A stretch of DNA of 64,000 nucleotides from Casuarius casuarius (taxonomy: Eukaryota; Chordata; Aves; Casuariiformes; Casuariidae): NCBI GenBank assembly GCA_003342895.1, contig PTFA01000194.1, positions 1,328,472 through 1,392,471 on the forward strand, read 5' to 3'. Position 1 is the stretch's first letter. Every line of letters starts with the position of its first letter. Below are positions 27,901 to 39,200 of the stretch, in pieces. Below the pieces are notes generated by a model. It searched no databases, was not told the origin of the DNA, and saw nothing but the letters and a program-made list of their open reading frames with translations. The translations under genes were made by a program, and so were the position numbers.

Positions 27901-28979
27901 TTTTTTGTGTAAAACACAAAAACATTGTTAAAGTAAGTCGGGGAGCCAAGCTATTGGATATTTTTTCTTTCTTCCCAAGCCCCCAAAAGTTTAAAGACCA
28001 TTTCTTCTAGGGCATGACTGAAAGCATCATGTTGAGTCCTGCCGGAGCAGATGGGACCTAAGTGTTTCCGTGTGGTGCCACGTGGTGGATGGAGGTGCCG
28101 TTCCCCACCGCTGCGCTGCCGTCCGACCGTGCACGCAGCATCTGCCCTCCGTGCTTTTCCCATCGCTGCCCCTGTCCTGCCTAGTTTAGATCATCCTCNG
28201 CGGTTTGGCAGAGTGGAGCCCTGGCCTGGTGACTCCAAGGGCAGTTGTCGATAAGGTCTAATACCAACCACGATTTTTAATGTTCAGATCCATTAAGGTA
28301 GTCTGTGTATGGTTTCAGCAAAACATAAGGGCTTTTTTTCTTTTAGTTTGCCTTTTAGNAGTGGGTGATGTTTCTATAAAAGGTTTCTGGCAGACAGGGA
28401 GAAGGCAGAATTTGTTTTATTACCTTTTGTAGCAGGCTTTGAATCTAATTTTTAAATATAAAGCACTTATGTTTCACCTGAAAAATATGCAGGCAGTCTT
28501 AAATGGACACTTACATTCAAGCTTACGCTTTTATGTAAATATGTTTGGCATGCCCAATTTCCCATTAAGACAAGGTCACAAATTATATTTCTTATGTATT
28601 TACATAACATCTGAACATGAATTGCCTACAACTGCTGATTGCATGAGTGCACCTATTCACAATTCATGTAGGCTTTGTGTCTGCATTTGTGTATAAGTGT
28701 CAATGTAGTTAGGTCGAAGCATTAGAGGCTGATAGTGGAGTTTTCCATATTTCTAAATATTGATGGGTTTTGAGGAGGGAGTTCATCTAGTTTCTTGATT
28801 ATTTTTTCGGAACACAATTTTCTTTCAACTCCTCTTTTCCCCCCCTTTTTCAATGCTGGTTTTTGTACTGTAAGGTGAACTGTACTTCAGCAGCCATCTT
28901 CACAAAATGTTTTGCCAAACATAGTGTAGGAGAGCATGTATATTGGTGAGACTATTGATCTTTAAAGACATCAGGCTTC

Positions 28980-29045
28980 CTAATGCTGCTGTGAGATAGG
29001 TAAGATAGTACATTAATTTTATAGATGGGCAAATGGTTTAATTTG
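28980..29045 (-). mobile_element. MIR-type SINE fragment (antisense)
   Basis: The words tgctgtgagataggtaagat and tttatagatgggcaaatgg match, with mutations, the antisense form of the MIR 3' half (ctgtgaggtaggtattatt ... ttttacagatggggaaac). MIRs are tRNA-derived CORE-SINEs dating to early amniotes, so a short diverged remnant is expected. The match is by eye only. Confidence 0.55.
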
Positions 29046-29471
29046 TTTTCCCTCTCTCAGTTTTTCCAAGTAATGCTGTGAGTCAATAAGTACTATTACC
29101 CATGACTCCAGAACCTATTAAATAAATATCCTTCATGCACATGTGTGGAAGATCATTATATACGTATAACCAACCCATCTGTAAGGGTAGCACCTATATT
29201 CAAAGATGTACGCTATTGCTTATGAGTTAAAATAGACTGCTGCGTTGTCCAAAGNCGCCATCGGTGATACGATGGGTGAGGGTCCGTGTGAATGCCAGCA
29301 GTTGTGCAAGCAACCTGAATCTCACTCGTGTAGGATTCCTCCTGCTCATGCCCTGTTCTCGCCCCACCAGCACTGGGCTATCCTTGAGCAATTCTCTCCA
29401 GCCTGATTAACAGCATCTGGAAACCCTCTGTGTCAGCTTTGAGTTGACTGAATAGAAACATTGGCCTCTAT

Positions 29472-29494
29472 TCCTCCTCCTCCTCCTCCTCCTC
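29472..29494. repeat. (CCT)n trinucleotide tract
   Basis: About seven CCT units, read directly, followed by cttcttgg. On the minus strand it becomes an Arg-rich frame by chance. A GGA tract of similar size lies at 60766-60786. Confidence 0.8.
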
Positions 29495-32400
29495 TTCTTG
29501 GATGCTTTTGGTGGAGTGGGACCGGGAAGGGTCCATCTTGGGTGAACTCTATGGGAGAAAAATGTCAACAAATTTTCTTTGGATCGGGAAAGGGTTGATT
29601 TTTTTTGCTCTGCTTGAGCTAAAGTTCTCTCATAAGCTTTTAGTCGAATTTGAGTGTCCTTTAGGGATATCACTGGGCATATGTCAGCATATACATTCTC
29701 AATAAAGGAGAGAAGGGGCGTGAGGCAGAACTACCCTGTTTTGGTTTTCCTTTAGGAAGTGTACTGTGTGATGACATACTNTGTATTTTCGAGCTGAAAT
29801 TTGTAGAGAACTCATTTGGCACTTGCGGTATTTTTTTCCAGAGTCTGATTTTAATCAGCCAAATAACTGCAACCAACTCCTCCCAAGAATCCATCATAAA
29901 ACCCAGTTTCTTACTCAATATGTTTGCTTTCTGAGCTGGCTCCTTGGCCAATTTTCCAATGGAAGATTGCCTTTTCCCATGGGAGCAGTTCCCTTAGCAT
30001 AAGTGAACGCCCAAGCGAGCTGAGGCTTATGTACCAGTTCCTGTCATCAGCCAGCCCTTATTGTATGGGATAGTCTAAGGATGAAGGAGATCAGCAGAGA
30101 CCCCACAGACATTTTTGACCACCACTTGTGATTCCCAAGCATTGGGTTATCCGATGCTCCTGGTCCCCTGATGCCCTTTGGACTGCATCATGGCATGATG
30201 CTGTAGGGGGTACTGGGATGACATGGTAATGGGGCAAATCCTGCTTCAATGCAGCATCACAGCTTTTCTCCTGATCCTGCATGAGATCCTGGATTTCCTG
30301 TGCTGCCTATGTGAGATAAAGGCACTCTGGCAAAGCGGCATGCATTAAATCAGTGAACCTCACACAGCGTGCGTGAGTTTGGACAGATGTAAGGATGGAG
30401 TTGTGGTGAGTCTTAGCAAACCTTCACATAATGGTCCCTAGCAGACCATAAACTAGTAGAAATCAGAATACCTCTTAAACTGCGGTGATTTAAGCTCAAG
30501 ATTAGTCTTATCTTCAGTGACTCTTAGGATTTTAAGAAGCAGAAAAAACTGCACCAGTGATTGAAATCTCTCTCCTTTATCCTCAAATATTCTCTCTTTC
30601 CCAGTGGAGAGTTGCTTATGCTTCTANTAGACCTTGTAAAGATGGCATATGAATGTGAGAGTGAGTAGAATTCTCCTCGTGGATCACCAAGAAAGCAAGG
30701 TCCCAGTTTTGTATTGCAGGGTCTTTGTATCTGTGGAGTGTTTTATGGGGTAGAAATAACAAATCTGAACCATTAGATCACAGTTTGAGTTTCTGANCTC
30801 GGCTGGAGTTTCTGGTGTAGGCACTTACAAGTCAGACAATTACTCTTCTAGGAGAATTTTACGTTTTCTTGATTTATAAGGAAATGCTAGTTAACTGGAG
30901 AGAAGTAGAAAATGCAGTACTTTCTAGATGTATAAAAGTAATATGGTTCGACTGCTTTTGAAGAACAGCCATCATGAATGATTTGATGCCGTCCTCTGAG
31001 GTTGTTAGGACTGTTACAGCCAATAATCAAACCCTCTTCAGCAACTTCCATCTGAGAAAGGCAAAAACGAAGAAACTGAGAGAGAAAAATGTGCTTTCAC
31101 CCACCAGGAGCAGGATACATCTTTGAAGGTCTCAGTCACATAACTTCACCCTTCACTTTTGATAAGGCCGTGTTATTTAAAGGTGTTTTTCAGATCCGTC
31201 AGTGGGATCCCATGGTGTCACACTGTTGGTGACACACTGTTTGGGCTATTGCTGCCGCAGGTGAGGAGCGTAGGAGAGATGTGAGGCTCAGTTTAGCAGT
31301 TGGGAGCTTCGTACTCACAGCCTTCTCCGTTCCCTTTCTGCATGGGGAGGAAGGAAAGGCTGGTGGCTGCTTCTTCCCTGACCAGCTCATGGCATGTAGC
31401 ATTGAAGTGGAGAGATGTAGAAGGGTCTTCACTCTTGATTAATGAGAAAGGTGCTCGTTGCATGAGGTCAAACTGTGTCCTCATTTATGTCCCTGAGCCT
31501 CGCAGGCGCAAANGTGGGTAGCACGGTCCCGTGGGGTCACACTGATCTTTTGCCTCCTTGAGAGGGTGTGTGGTGTGTAAATCTGGGGTTTACACCCCGT
31601 GACTGTATTTTATTCAGGAATCAATCAAGTTGGACTTGTTTAACCAAACCCAGGCAGGCTTTCGCTGTGGAGGGGCAATGTCGTGAAAGTACGGCGTTTG
31701 TAGTCAGTGTCGAGACAGTTTGCTGTACAGATTGTGTTTTGCTGCGCTGCTATAAAAGAGCAGAGCGAACTGTAAAACCGAAGGGCACGGTGCCGTATGC
31801 TTCCTTTCCCTGCGTGGCTCAGGAGAGCAGTCTCNGGTTTTATACATCTCATTGTCGACGGGTGGCAACACGGTACCCTGGCTTTTTTTGTAATATATTA
31901 GTAACGCCAAGGCTGCTCGCTGTTAACGCCGAAGCAAAGCATAAATATGCTCCGTGCACGCTCGGTCACCGAAAATCCATTCACGGATTTGAAAAGTGGG
32001 ATAAAATGATTTGTTGACGCAGTCAATCCAATTTAAATTGAAGATAGGTCTTTAGCGTGCGATTTGCTCAGTTTAGCTCTTCGGATTATTTAGGAATTGC
32101 ACCCAGTCTGGGTCTGACAAAGGTTGTAAAAGTCAAACCTTGAGCACCAGGATTCTTTACTGATAAAGCTGCTCTAAAATCCATCCCCGCCAGTTGNTGC
32201 GACTTTTCCTTACGAGGGTCGGAGCCATGCTGGCAACAGGTATTTTAGGGTTAAAGATTTGGCCATGATCATAGAATANAAAGGCTGCATAGTTTTAAAT
32301 GAGACAAGATGTGTAAAGTTGAGGTTCATGCAGAGAAATTGGTTGCAAGCACATGAATTTTACACTCTTGTATGGATGACTAAAAGTGTGTATTTAGCTG

Positions 32401-33427
32401 TAGGGGTTATTAAAAGCAATTCAGTTAATGGCATTTTCCTCCCCCTCCACAGGTCTCCCACGCCATGGTATTTCTCTCAGTCACAGTTAATACTCTTTTT
32501 GAGTTGTACCAATTGCTCTTGAATGAGCTCGTGTAAAGATACCTCCGCCAACAGCAAACATGTTTACGGGATGCAAGGGAGCACAAATAAACGTGCCTCG
32601 GAGTTGCATCACGGTTGTGACTGCGAAGTCTGGTTTTGCTAGCAAAACAAAAAAATCTTTGTTCATCGTATTTGGATGTTTATTGTACAGCTTATTAGCA
32701 AAAATGTACAAATCAGCCTCAGCTGCTTTCTTGNGGAGAGTTTAGCAGGAACTTCCAGCCTTTCCCAAGCTTAGCTCGTGTGCAGTGGAAATCAGCAGAA
32801 ATCATTTGCATCCTTATTGTTTGCTGCTTGCAGCCAAACCTAAAATATCTTCAGCTTATTGCAATTATGCTCAGAAGGTAATAAGTTTTAGTTTTGGTTT
32901 TGTCACCGGAATTGCTTTTGTGTGCCACCCCTGCTTAGTGCAGTGCTCAAGGTAAATGGGAGCGTATAAAAATCCAGCCATTTCTCAGTAAATTCAAAAA
33001 AAAATATTCCTGTTGAGGTAATTTGAAAATGATTGAATGCACACTTCTCCTCTTAAGTGCTTCCTAATTTTGTGTCTAATCCCGTTGTATTTCAGTCAAA
33101 GGATTCATTGGAAAATTGCAATCAGTTAAAAATCTGGCAAGCTACAACCGTTCTCAGTCGCGCTAAGCCCGGAGCGCTTTTTCCAGTGTTCAGGATTCAC
33201 TGAGATTAAAATCAAAGTAAAAGAAAATAGTCTGCTGGAAACACTGACTCTCAGTAAAGCTTAGTTACCCAAAGAGTTTAATTTAATTTGGTTGACACAG
33301 CGATGGGGAGAATAAGAATCACTCATTTCAAACCTGTGATGAGATTGCCTTTAGCTTTTTTAAAAAAGTTTTGCATTAGGACGGGGTCAGATATGAACAT
33401 TTGGGCTGGATGAAGACTTTTTGGTTT

Positions 33428-33447
33428 AAAAAAAAAAAAAAAAAAAA
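33428..33447. repeat. Poly-A tract (20 nt) just upstream of COX10 exon 6
   Basis: Twenty consecutive A residues end 84 bp before the exon 6 start, 5' of the acceptor region. The tract has no recognisable SINE or LINE body in front of it. It is a likely site of length variation close to the splice acceptor. Confidence 0.75.
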
Positions 33448-33531
33448 GTCCAATATTTGCTTGTGGGAGGACGAGCAAGGAGAGGGGCTACGGCAGCTCT
33501 CAACCGCATGTGTCCCCGGCTCTTTCCGCAG

Positions 33532-33764
33532 CCCCCTGCTCGCCGTGTGCTTCGCGGCCGCCTGCGGAGTCCCGGGCATCGCCCTGCTGCTGTTGGGAGT
33601 GAACCCGCTCACCGGGGCCCTGGGCGCCTTCAACATTTTCCTGTACACGTGCTGCTACACGCCGCTGAAGCGGATGAGCATCGCCAACACGTGGGTGGGA
33701 GCCGTCGTCGGCGCCATCCCCCCCGTCATGGGGTGGACCGCAGCTACGGGGAGTCTCGATGCTG
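33532..33764 (+). CDS. COX10: COX10 exon 6: heme O synthase transmembrane core
   Basis: This 233-nt exon follows tctttccgcag and ends at gctg/gtaagt. Its first base completes the Ser codon begun in exon 5, and its last base starts a Gly codon finished in exon 7 (phase 1). It reads [15 protein letters not shown], then a hydrophobic run, then [19 protein letters not shown], then [15 protein letters not shown], then [20 protein letters not shown]. Three membrane segments are visible: two before the LKR loop, one after it. The YTPLKR loop and the GAIPP-GW-TG segment are hallmarks of heme O synthases, shared with bacterial CyoE and CtaB. The codons are strongly GC-rich at third positions compared with the AT-rich introns. 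No frameshift or ambiguous base is present. As I recall, this exon is the one removed in mouse Cox10 knockouts. Confidence 0.97.
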
Positions 33765-36745
33765 GTAAGTGAAAATCCAGGGGTTTCGTCTTGGGGGAGA
33801 GCGCTTGTCTGCATTGCCTTTGGGTGTCTGAAAACACCTTCTTGAAAGGCAGTAACTACTGTTTTCTCTTAAGCCTAACTCTTTATGACCCAGTATTGCT
33901 TCAAAAACCAATGTATTCTACTGTTTGCAGTGCCAAACTCACTGTTACAGCCCTGTGCCAGAGGACTGAAGAAGCAAGCACGACTGTATCGTTCTACCTT
34001 TGGGGGCATTTTAGAGACAAATACGTCAGCAGATGAAAGAATATGGTCCTACTGAATATGTGTTCAGGTCATCTTAAAAAAAGTGTAAAAGCAAAACGCT
34101 ATGTTAGCAAGTGAGGTTCACGTGGAAGAAAATGGTAAGCAATGTAAGGATTAAAAACATATCAGGTTAGATCTGACTTTGAGTCGGGAGCTTTCAGCAG
34201 GAAAATGCCCAGATGTGTTTACCGCTGTCTTTCCACATGCCAGGAAGTATCCTAAGATGAATTTATTGGTGTATTTCTTAATTGCACACTTTTAAACTCT
34301 AAGCTATAAATGCTCCTTTCCCCCTCTCCTTGAAAAGCAGATGAAGATTTCTATTTTAGTAACTGTGAACTGTTTTTACATCCCTCATAAAACTCTGATC
34401 TCTTCAACAGCTAAACGCTGACACAATTAGAGCTTGTTTTTCCTGCCAGCTAGAAACTTAAGAATCAAAGTAACTCTGCGGAGTTATATTCCAGGGAAAC
34501 TCATGAAGTTCAGTTAACAGGTCTGTTAAGAATTTTTTTTTAGCATACACTCATCCCACAGCGTGGCATATTTAAGACTTGAATAGTGCTTCCAACAGCA
34601 AGCCTTTTAGACAGAAGTTATCAGAATCTGTGCAAAATCCATAGCACACCATTCTTCATTTGTGCTNCACACCTCCTATAAAAGTCAGGCTGAATTGGCT
34701 GTGCACAAATGTTGTGATACAGATCTAATCCAGAGCCAGGATGGAGGGGTTTTTCTTTTTAATTGTGTGCATTACTGCTTTACAGCCTGTGTTTATTTAT
34801 GTCTTTGGAAGTTTTTTTTTTATATTTAGACATAGATGGTGTGTATGTATATGTATAGTGTCTCATGTTAAGGAGTGTGCATCAGAGCTCGTTGGAAGCT
34901 CCCTGATTCTAAAGAGAATGAATTAAAAGCACAAAATAAATGGATATTTGTAAGAGCTGTATCACTCTGGCTGCTTAGACGCTGGGTCTTTAGGTGTTTA
35001 GGTGCTACGGTGTTTAGGAATTTCAGTATTGGCTTCAGCATCTTATTGCCCAGTCGATGCAGAAAGATGACTCTCACGTGCCCTTGCTCTACCTTGCTTC
35101 AATGCAAAGTCCAGCCTAGANGAGCTGGAGCGCAGAGCTCCGATTCACCAAAAAGAATTGATGTAGTAGCTGCCACAGTTCAACTTTCCGTGGTTTCTCC
35201 CCTGCTTATGAAATGGCACCTAAACTGCTGCAGTAAACCCCAGCAGTAAAGTAAAGCAATAAGCTGTTCCTGTATAATTTGCAGCTGAGTTTGCACATGT
35301 TCCTTTCTGCCAGCTCTGCTGCCGAGGGGATAATCCCGGGCAATGGTGCAGGTAGTGGAAGACAGTAGATTTACCCATAAAACAATGATCTGCGCTGGTG
35401 CTTAACCTGATGTTGTGNTGTCTGTTCTGGATAGCTAAAGCTTTCTGCAGTCATCTCCCGATCTGTGTCAATGAAGCCAGGCAGCTTATTTAGTAGTGAA
35501 AGAAATGTTACTGAGGTGATGTTAGTCTTTATGCTGAAGCACACTAGGGGAGTCTTGAAAATGGTGACCTGAACCTAGGATTTCAGTGCATTGTAGTATT
35601 AAAAAAAAAAAAACCTTTAAAACAGAGAGACAAATAGAAGAAAACAACTGCATGGTCACCTAAGATTTTCAGTGTTAAGCNTTCTGCTACCATGAAGAAA
35701 AAGAGTTCAGCACCTTGCAGAATGAGACCCTTTCTGAATATGAGCGCACATGCGGACGCGCACAACAGTGTAGACCTGCGCCCCTTCTCTTACCTGCCTG
35801 CCTGCAGTCGTTGAGCTCATTAATAATGTGTAATTAGCTTGGAGACTTAACCTTGTTTTTAGGTAGAGGTGTGAAACTACATTTGCACCTCGTTTAAAAA
35901 AAGACTGATTATTCCACCCGGAATTCCAAAGAGGAGTGTGAAGGAAGGTAGTCAGAAAACTAATGTTCTCATTAGGTTCATTAGGTTCTCAAAGAAGGTT
36001 CTCACAGCTCAACTGGTGGGGTTTGCATTCAGGATTTTTTATTGTGGACTTTGTCTCCTTGTAATCTTACAGCAGTCACATTGTTGTACATGTTGCTGGT
36101 GTTAGGGAAAATAATCTTTAAGTGCAGACCTTTAATTACCGTCAGAAGGGATAACCAAGTGTTATACGTAGCGTATACCCNAGGACAGCCATTTCTGCAG
36201 TCAGAATAAATTGAAGCTGATTCCTAGTTTTCTGCTCTGGAGGTAATAGCAAAGCGTCTCAGATCTGAGCAGCCTTGTTTTTGTTTGTTTTATTTATAAC
36301 TTTTTTATTTCAGGGGTTAATATCTTGACAGCTTCTAGCACGAGATACAAATATTCCAGATAAAAACCCGTGACTCTTCTGTTTCTAGTGATGCTAATAC
36401 TTGCCTATGTTTATTATATTATACATCTTTTGCAGATTTTACAGTGGTTCCCAGTGATGGTTGCTTCCATTTCTGGCCCCGATAGCTCTTTATTTATATG
36501 CTCTTAAGCCTGATTGAACATCCTACCACCAGCCCCGGATTTTGCGCCAATGTAATGTAGGGAAAACATCACATTTCAAAAGAGAAAGATAACGTTATCT
36601 CCGGGAAGATGTGGAACTCTTTGTTGTGGGTTCGGGGGGTTTTTTGTGTTTTTTTTAATGGCAGCTGTTTGAAACCGATGAAAGATTTGGAATGTTAACA
36701 TTTCCTCGCTGGGGGAGCCACGTGCAGGTGAGATGGTCAAAGGTG

Positions 36746-36768
36746 CGTGATAAATGTAATTTATCACG
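36746..36768. repeat. Perfect inverted repeat with GATAA arms and an E-box
   Basis: The arms cgtgataaat and atttatcacg are exact reverse complements, separated by gta. They place two GATAA words in inverted orientation, and the right end overlaps a CACGTG E-box at 36765-36770. It could be a small hairpin or a paired GATA/E-box protein site. Chance cannot be excluded. Confidence 0.6.
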
Positions 36769-38229
36769 TGGATATCACTACCACCTATCTGGGGTATTTA
36801 TGCAGGGCTTAACTGCCAGGCTGTGATTCGCAGCAGCACGTTTGCTTCCTTGAAAGGCGGTTTCGTTGTTCCTTTGTAGTACTCTTTATTTCCAAANATA
36901 TTTGTTTTTCTAGTAAAGCTAGATGCCCTCACACCGTTCCTTCTGATTTTATGAAAGAAGGGCTAGCAGGAAACTAATGAAAATCACTTAAAGCCCCTAA
37001 GTTAGTTTAAAGACAGAGGAGAAAGAGGAAAAGCTCAGCCTAATGCCCTTTTTCCTATGAGATTTTCCTCCTGCGCAGGAGCCACGTTCAACAGTCTTCC
37101 TGTCCGTGACACAGTCCTACCGAGCCCGTGCGTATCCCATAGCACATACATCTTTAGGAAGCAACTGAGCTATTTATTTTGGCGTGCAAGAGCACATCCN
37201 TACCCAGGCTTTCAGTTACACTAGTGCTGCTGGCCTTTCTCTTTAGCCTAACNCTGCTGCTTGCTTCTCGGAAACGTTTGTTGTCCATTTTAACTCGTTA
37301 TTTCTAGTTAGCAAAGCAGCCTGAACCCGCAGTGAACGCTTCCGAGTGCCGTCGCCCGTATCGCACCGCGTGTGCTCTGCGCTTCTTGCCTCGACCTTCG
37401 CCTGCTCGTGCACCGAAGGCCTGATCCCGGCCGGCACGCCGTGCNGGTGTCCGGAGCGGGACGACGCAGTGCCGTAGCGCTCCTATGAACCACCCAGTTA
37501 GATGGAAGCGACAAGCAGGGGTCCTCAACGTAATGTGCTTATCAGTTAAGGGGATTTATTCCGAGTAGGTGGCGGTGGCGNAGCAGATAACAGCCTTGCC
37601 GGTAGAGCAGACATTAGAGCCCCGCGGTGGCCCGGAGCCATGGGTCTTACTGCACCAAAGCGTGTTTATCTCGAGAGACTATTTAGTTTATCTCAGATGC
37701 TCCACTTCTGGTCTCGCTTTCCTGAAAGACATCTTGGACTGATTTTCCTTNATTTTCAGAAATTTAAATAATTCCTGGGGCTACGGAATTTATGGGCTGC
37801 GTACCCATTGTAATCACGGCGAGGCTGATTTTTAAATTGCCTTCGCTTTGTAATTCAAATTGTGTTGTACGGCAGACATTCATTACGGCAGCCAACAGCT
37901 ATTTACAAACGGGGATTTAGAAATGGGCAGTTCTTATCAGCTAGTGACATTTGGCAGATGGATGGTTTTAGTAACCAAAAAAAAAAAAAAAAAGAGGGGA
38001 GAAGGGGGGGTCCGTGGCCCAACCTGGCAATTGCTGGAGTCTCTCAGACCCTCCTTGATGCAGCACTTGTCTGCCAGGAGGAGGGAGAGCAAAGCAACAG
38101 CTTAATTGCACGCAAAGCGAGCTTGGGTAAAAACNAAAAACGGAGGCAGAGGGACTAAGCAGCTGTTGTAAATTTAGGACAAAAGTTATTAGGACTTTTT
38201 TTGTTTTGTTTTTCNCTCCTTTCCACCTT

Positions 38230-39200
38230 CGCAGGAGACAAAAGACGTGGCAGTTGCACCGCTGGGGCACCAATTTCAGCGGAAAGATGAATTCCCGGTG
38301 AAATCACCGCTGCGGCAGTTCTCCGCGCCGCCCACGGCTGCTTGGAGCAGGCGGGAGGAGATGGGACGGGGTTGCACCACGGCCCCGGTGCCCTGGTCGG
38401 GTCACGCGCCTGGCGGGAGCCGGCACCCACCCTTGGCCGAGTTGGGCGCCCCGAAGGGAGGCCGGACGCGTACTGTTAGCCAGGAGCCCGCGCACCGCGG
38501 GGCAGCTTCGCAGTCCCCAGCTGAGTCTGGTGCTTTGACGGACCTTGGCAAACGCTTCCTAAAACACATTTGCACGTATGAACGATCTGGGAATTTCACC
38601 TTACCCAACAGGCTCACGGTTTTTATGGCGTATGGTACTGGGGTTAGCTCAGGTGAATTATGCAGGGCATTTTTTTTCCTCCAGCGTGGCCATTTCTCAA
38701 AGAAGTGGCTGAGCAGGCGCAGGGAGCAGCTTTTTCCTCCTCTCCCCCTGACGTGGGTAGGAGCAAGCTGCACTGTCTTGTGCCTTCACTTGACTTTTCC
38801 TCCCTGATCGGGTTTTGCACAGCAGGAAAAAGCCACGCTTGGATTTCTACTGAAAGGTGCAGGGCTTCCAGCAGTAACAACCTGCCGCGGGTTGTATAAA
38901 AAGCGTATATGCACGTGCATATATATAGGCACAGGCAGATGTTTTCCTCTCCGTGGTGAGTGCACGCGAGGAAGTCCGGTTTCCCCCTTTTCAAGGCAGC
39001 GTCGAAGAACATCTCCCTGTAGCAAGAAAGCTGGATTTCCTAGTGGTGGCGGGCACCGCGGCGCATGCTTTCGTCCGTCCGCGCGTGCATCCGCCGTCCC
39101 CTTGCCTTCATCTCCTCCAGGGCCGGAGTCTATGGCAGCCCTGCGCCTCCCGCTCCTCCGCGAGCCTTTTGTGCCCTCCCTCAAAAGACACAGCTATTGA
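38230..39200. other. GC- and CpG-rich stretch in COX10 intron 6
   Basis: CpG-rich text (for example ctccgcgccgcccacggctg at about 38320) covers roughly 38280-38510, and a second patch lies at about 39055-39170. A smaller patch occurs at 37320-37480. Overlapping open frames occur on both strands, with no recognisable protein. It may be a weak CpG island or simply GC-rich avian intron DNA. Confidence 0.45.

Noticed and set aside
28430..28700. 85-codon frame and conserved-looking AT-rich block
   Set aside because: The peptide resembles no protein I know, and I cannot judge conservation without other genomes.
32266..32280. atcatagaatanaaagg, resembling the CR1 terminal TCATAGAAT repeat
   Set aside because: Only one octamer-like word is present and no CR1 body follows on either side, so I treat it as coincidence.
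33457..33837. Open frames in other frames and on the minus strand over COX10 exon 6
   Set aside because: They are shadows of the GC-rich COX10 coding exon.
38247..38807. 186-codon plus-strand frame in intron 6
   Set aside because: Low-stop GC-rich DNA with overlapping minus-strand frames. The Pro/Arg/Gly-rich peptide has no domain.
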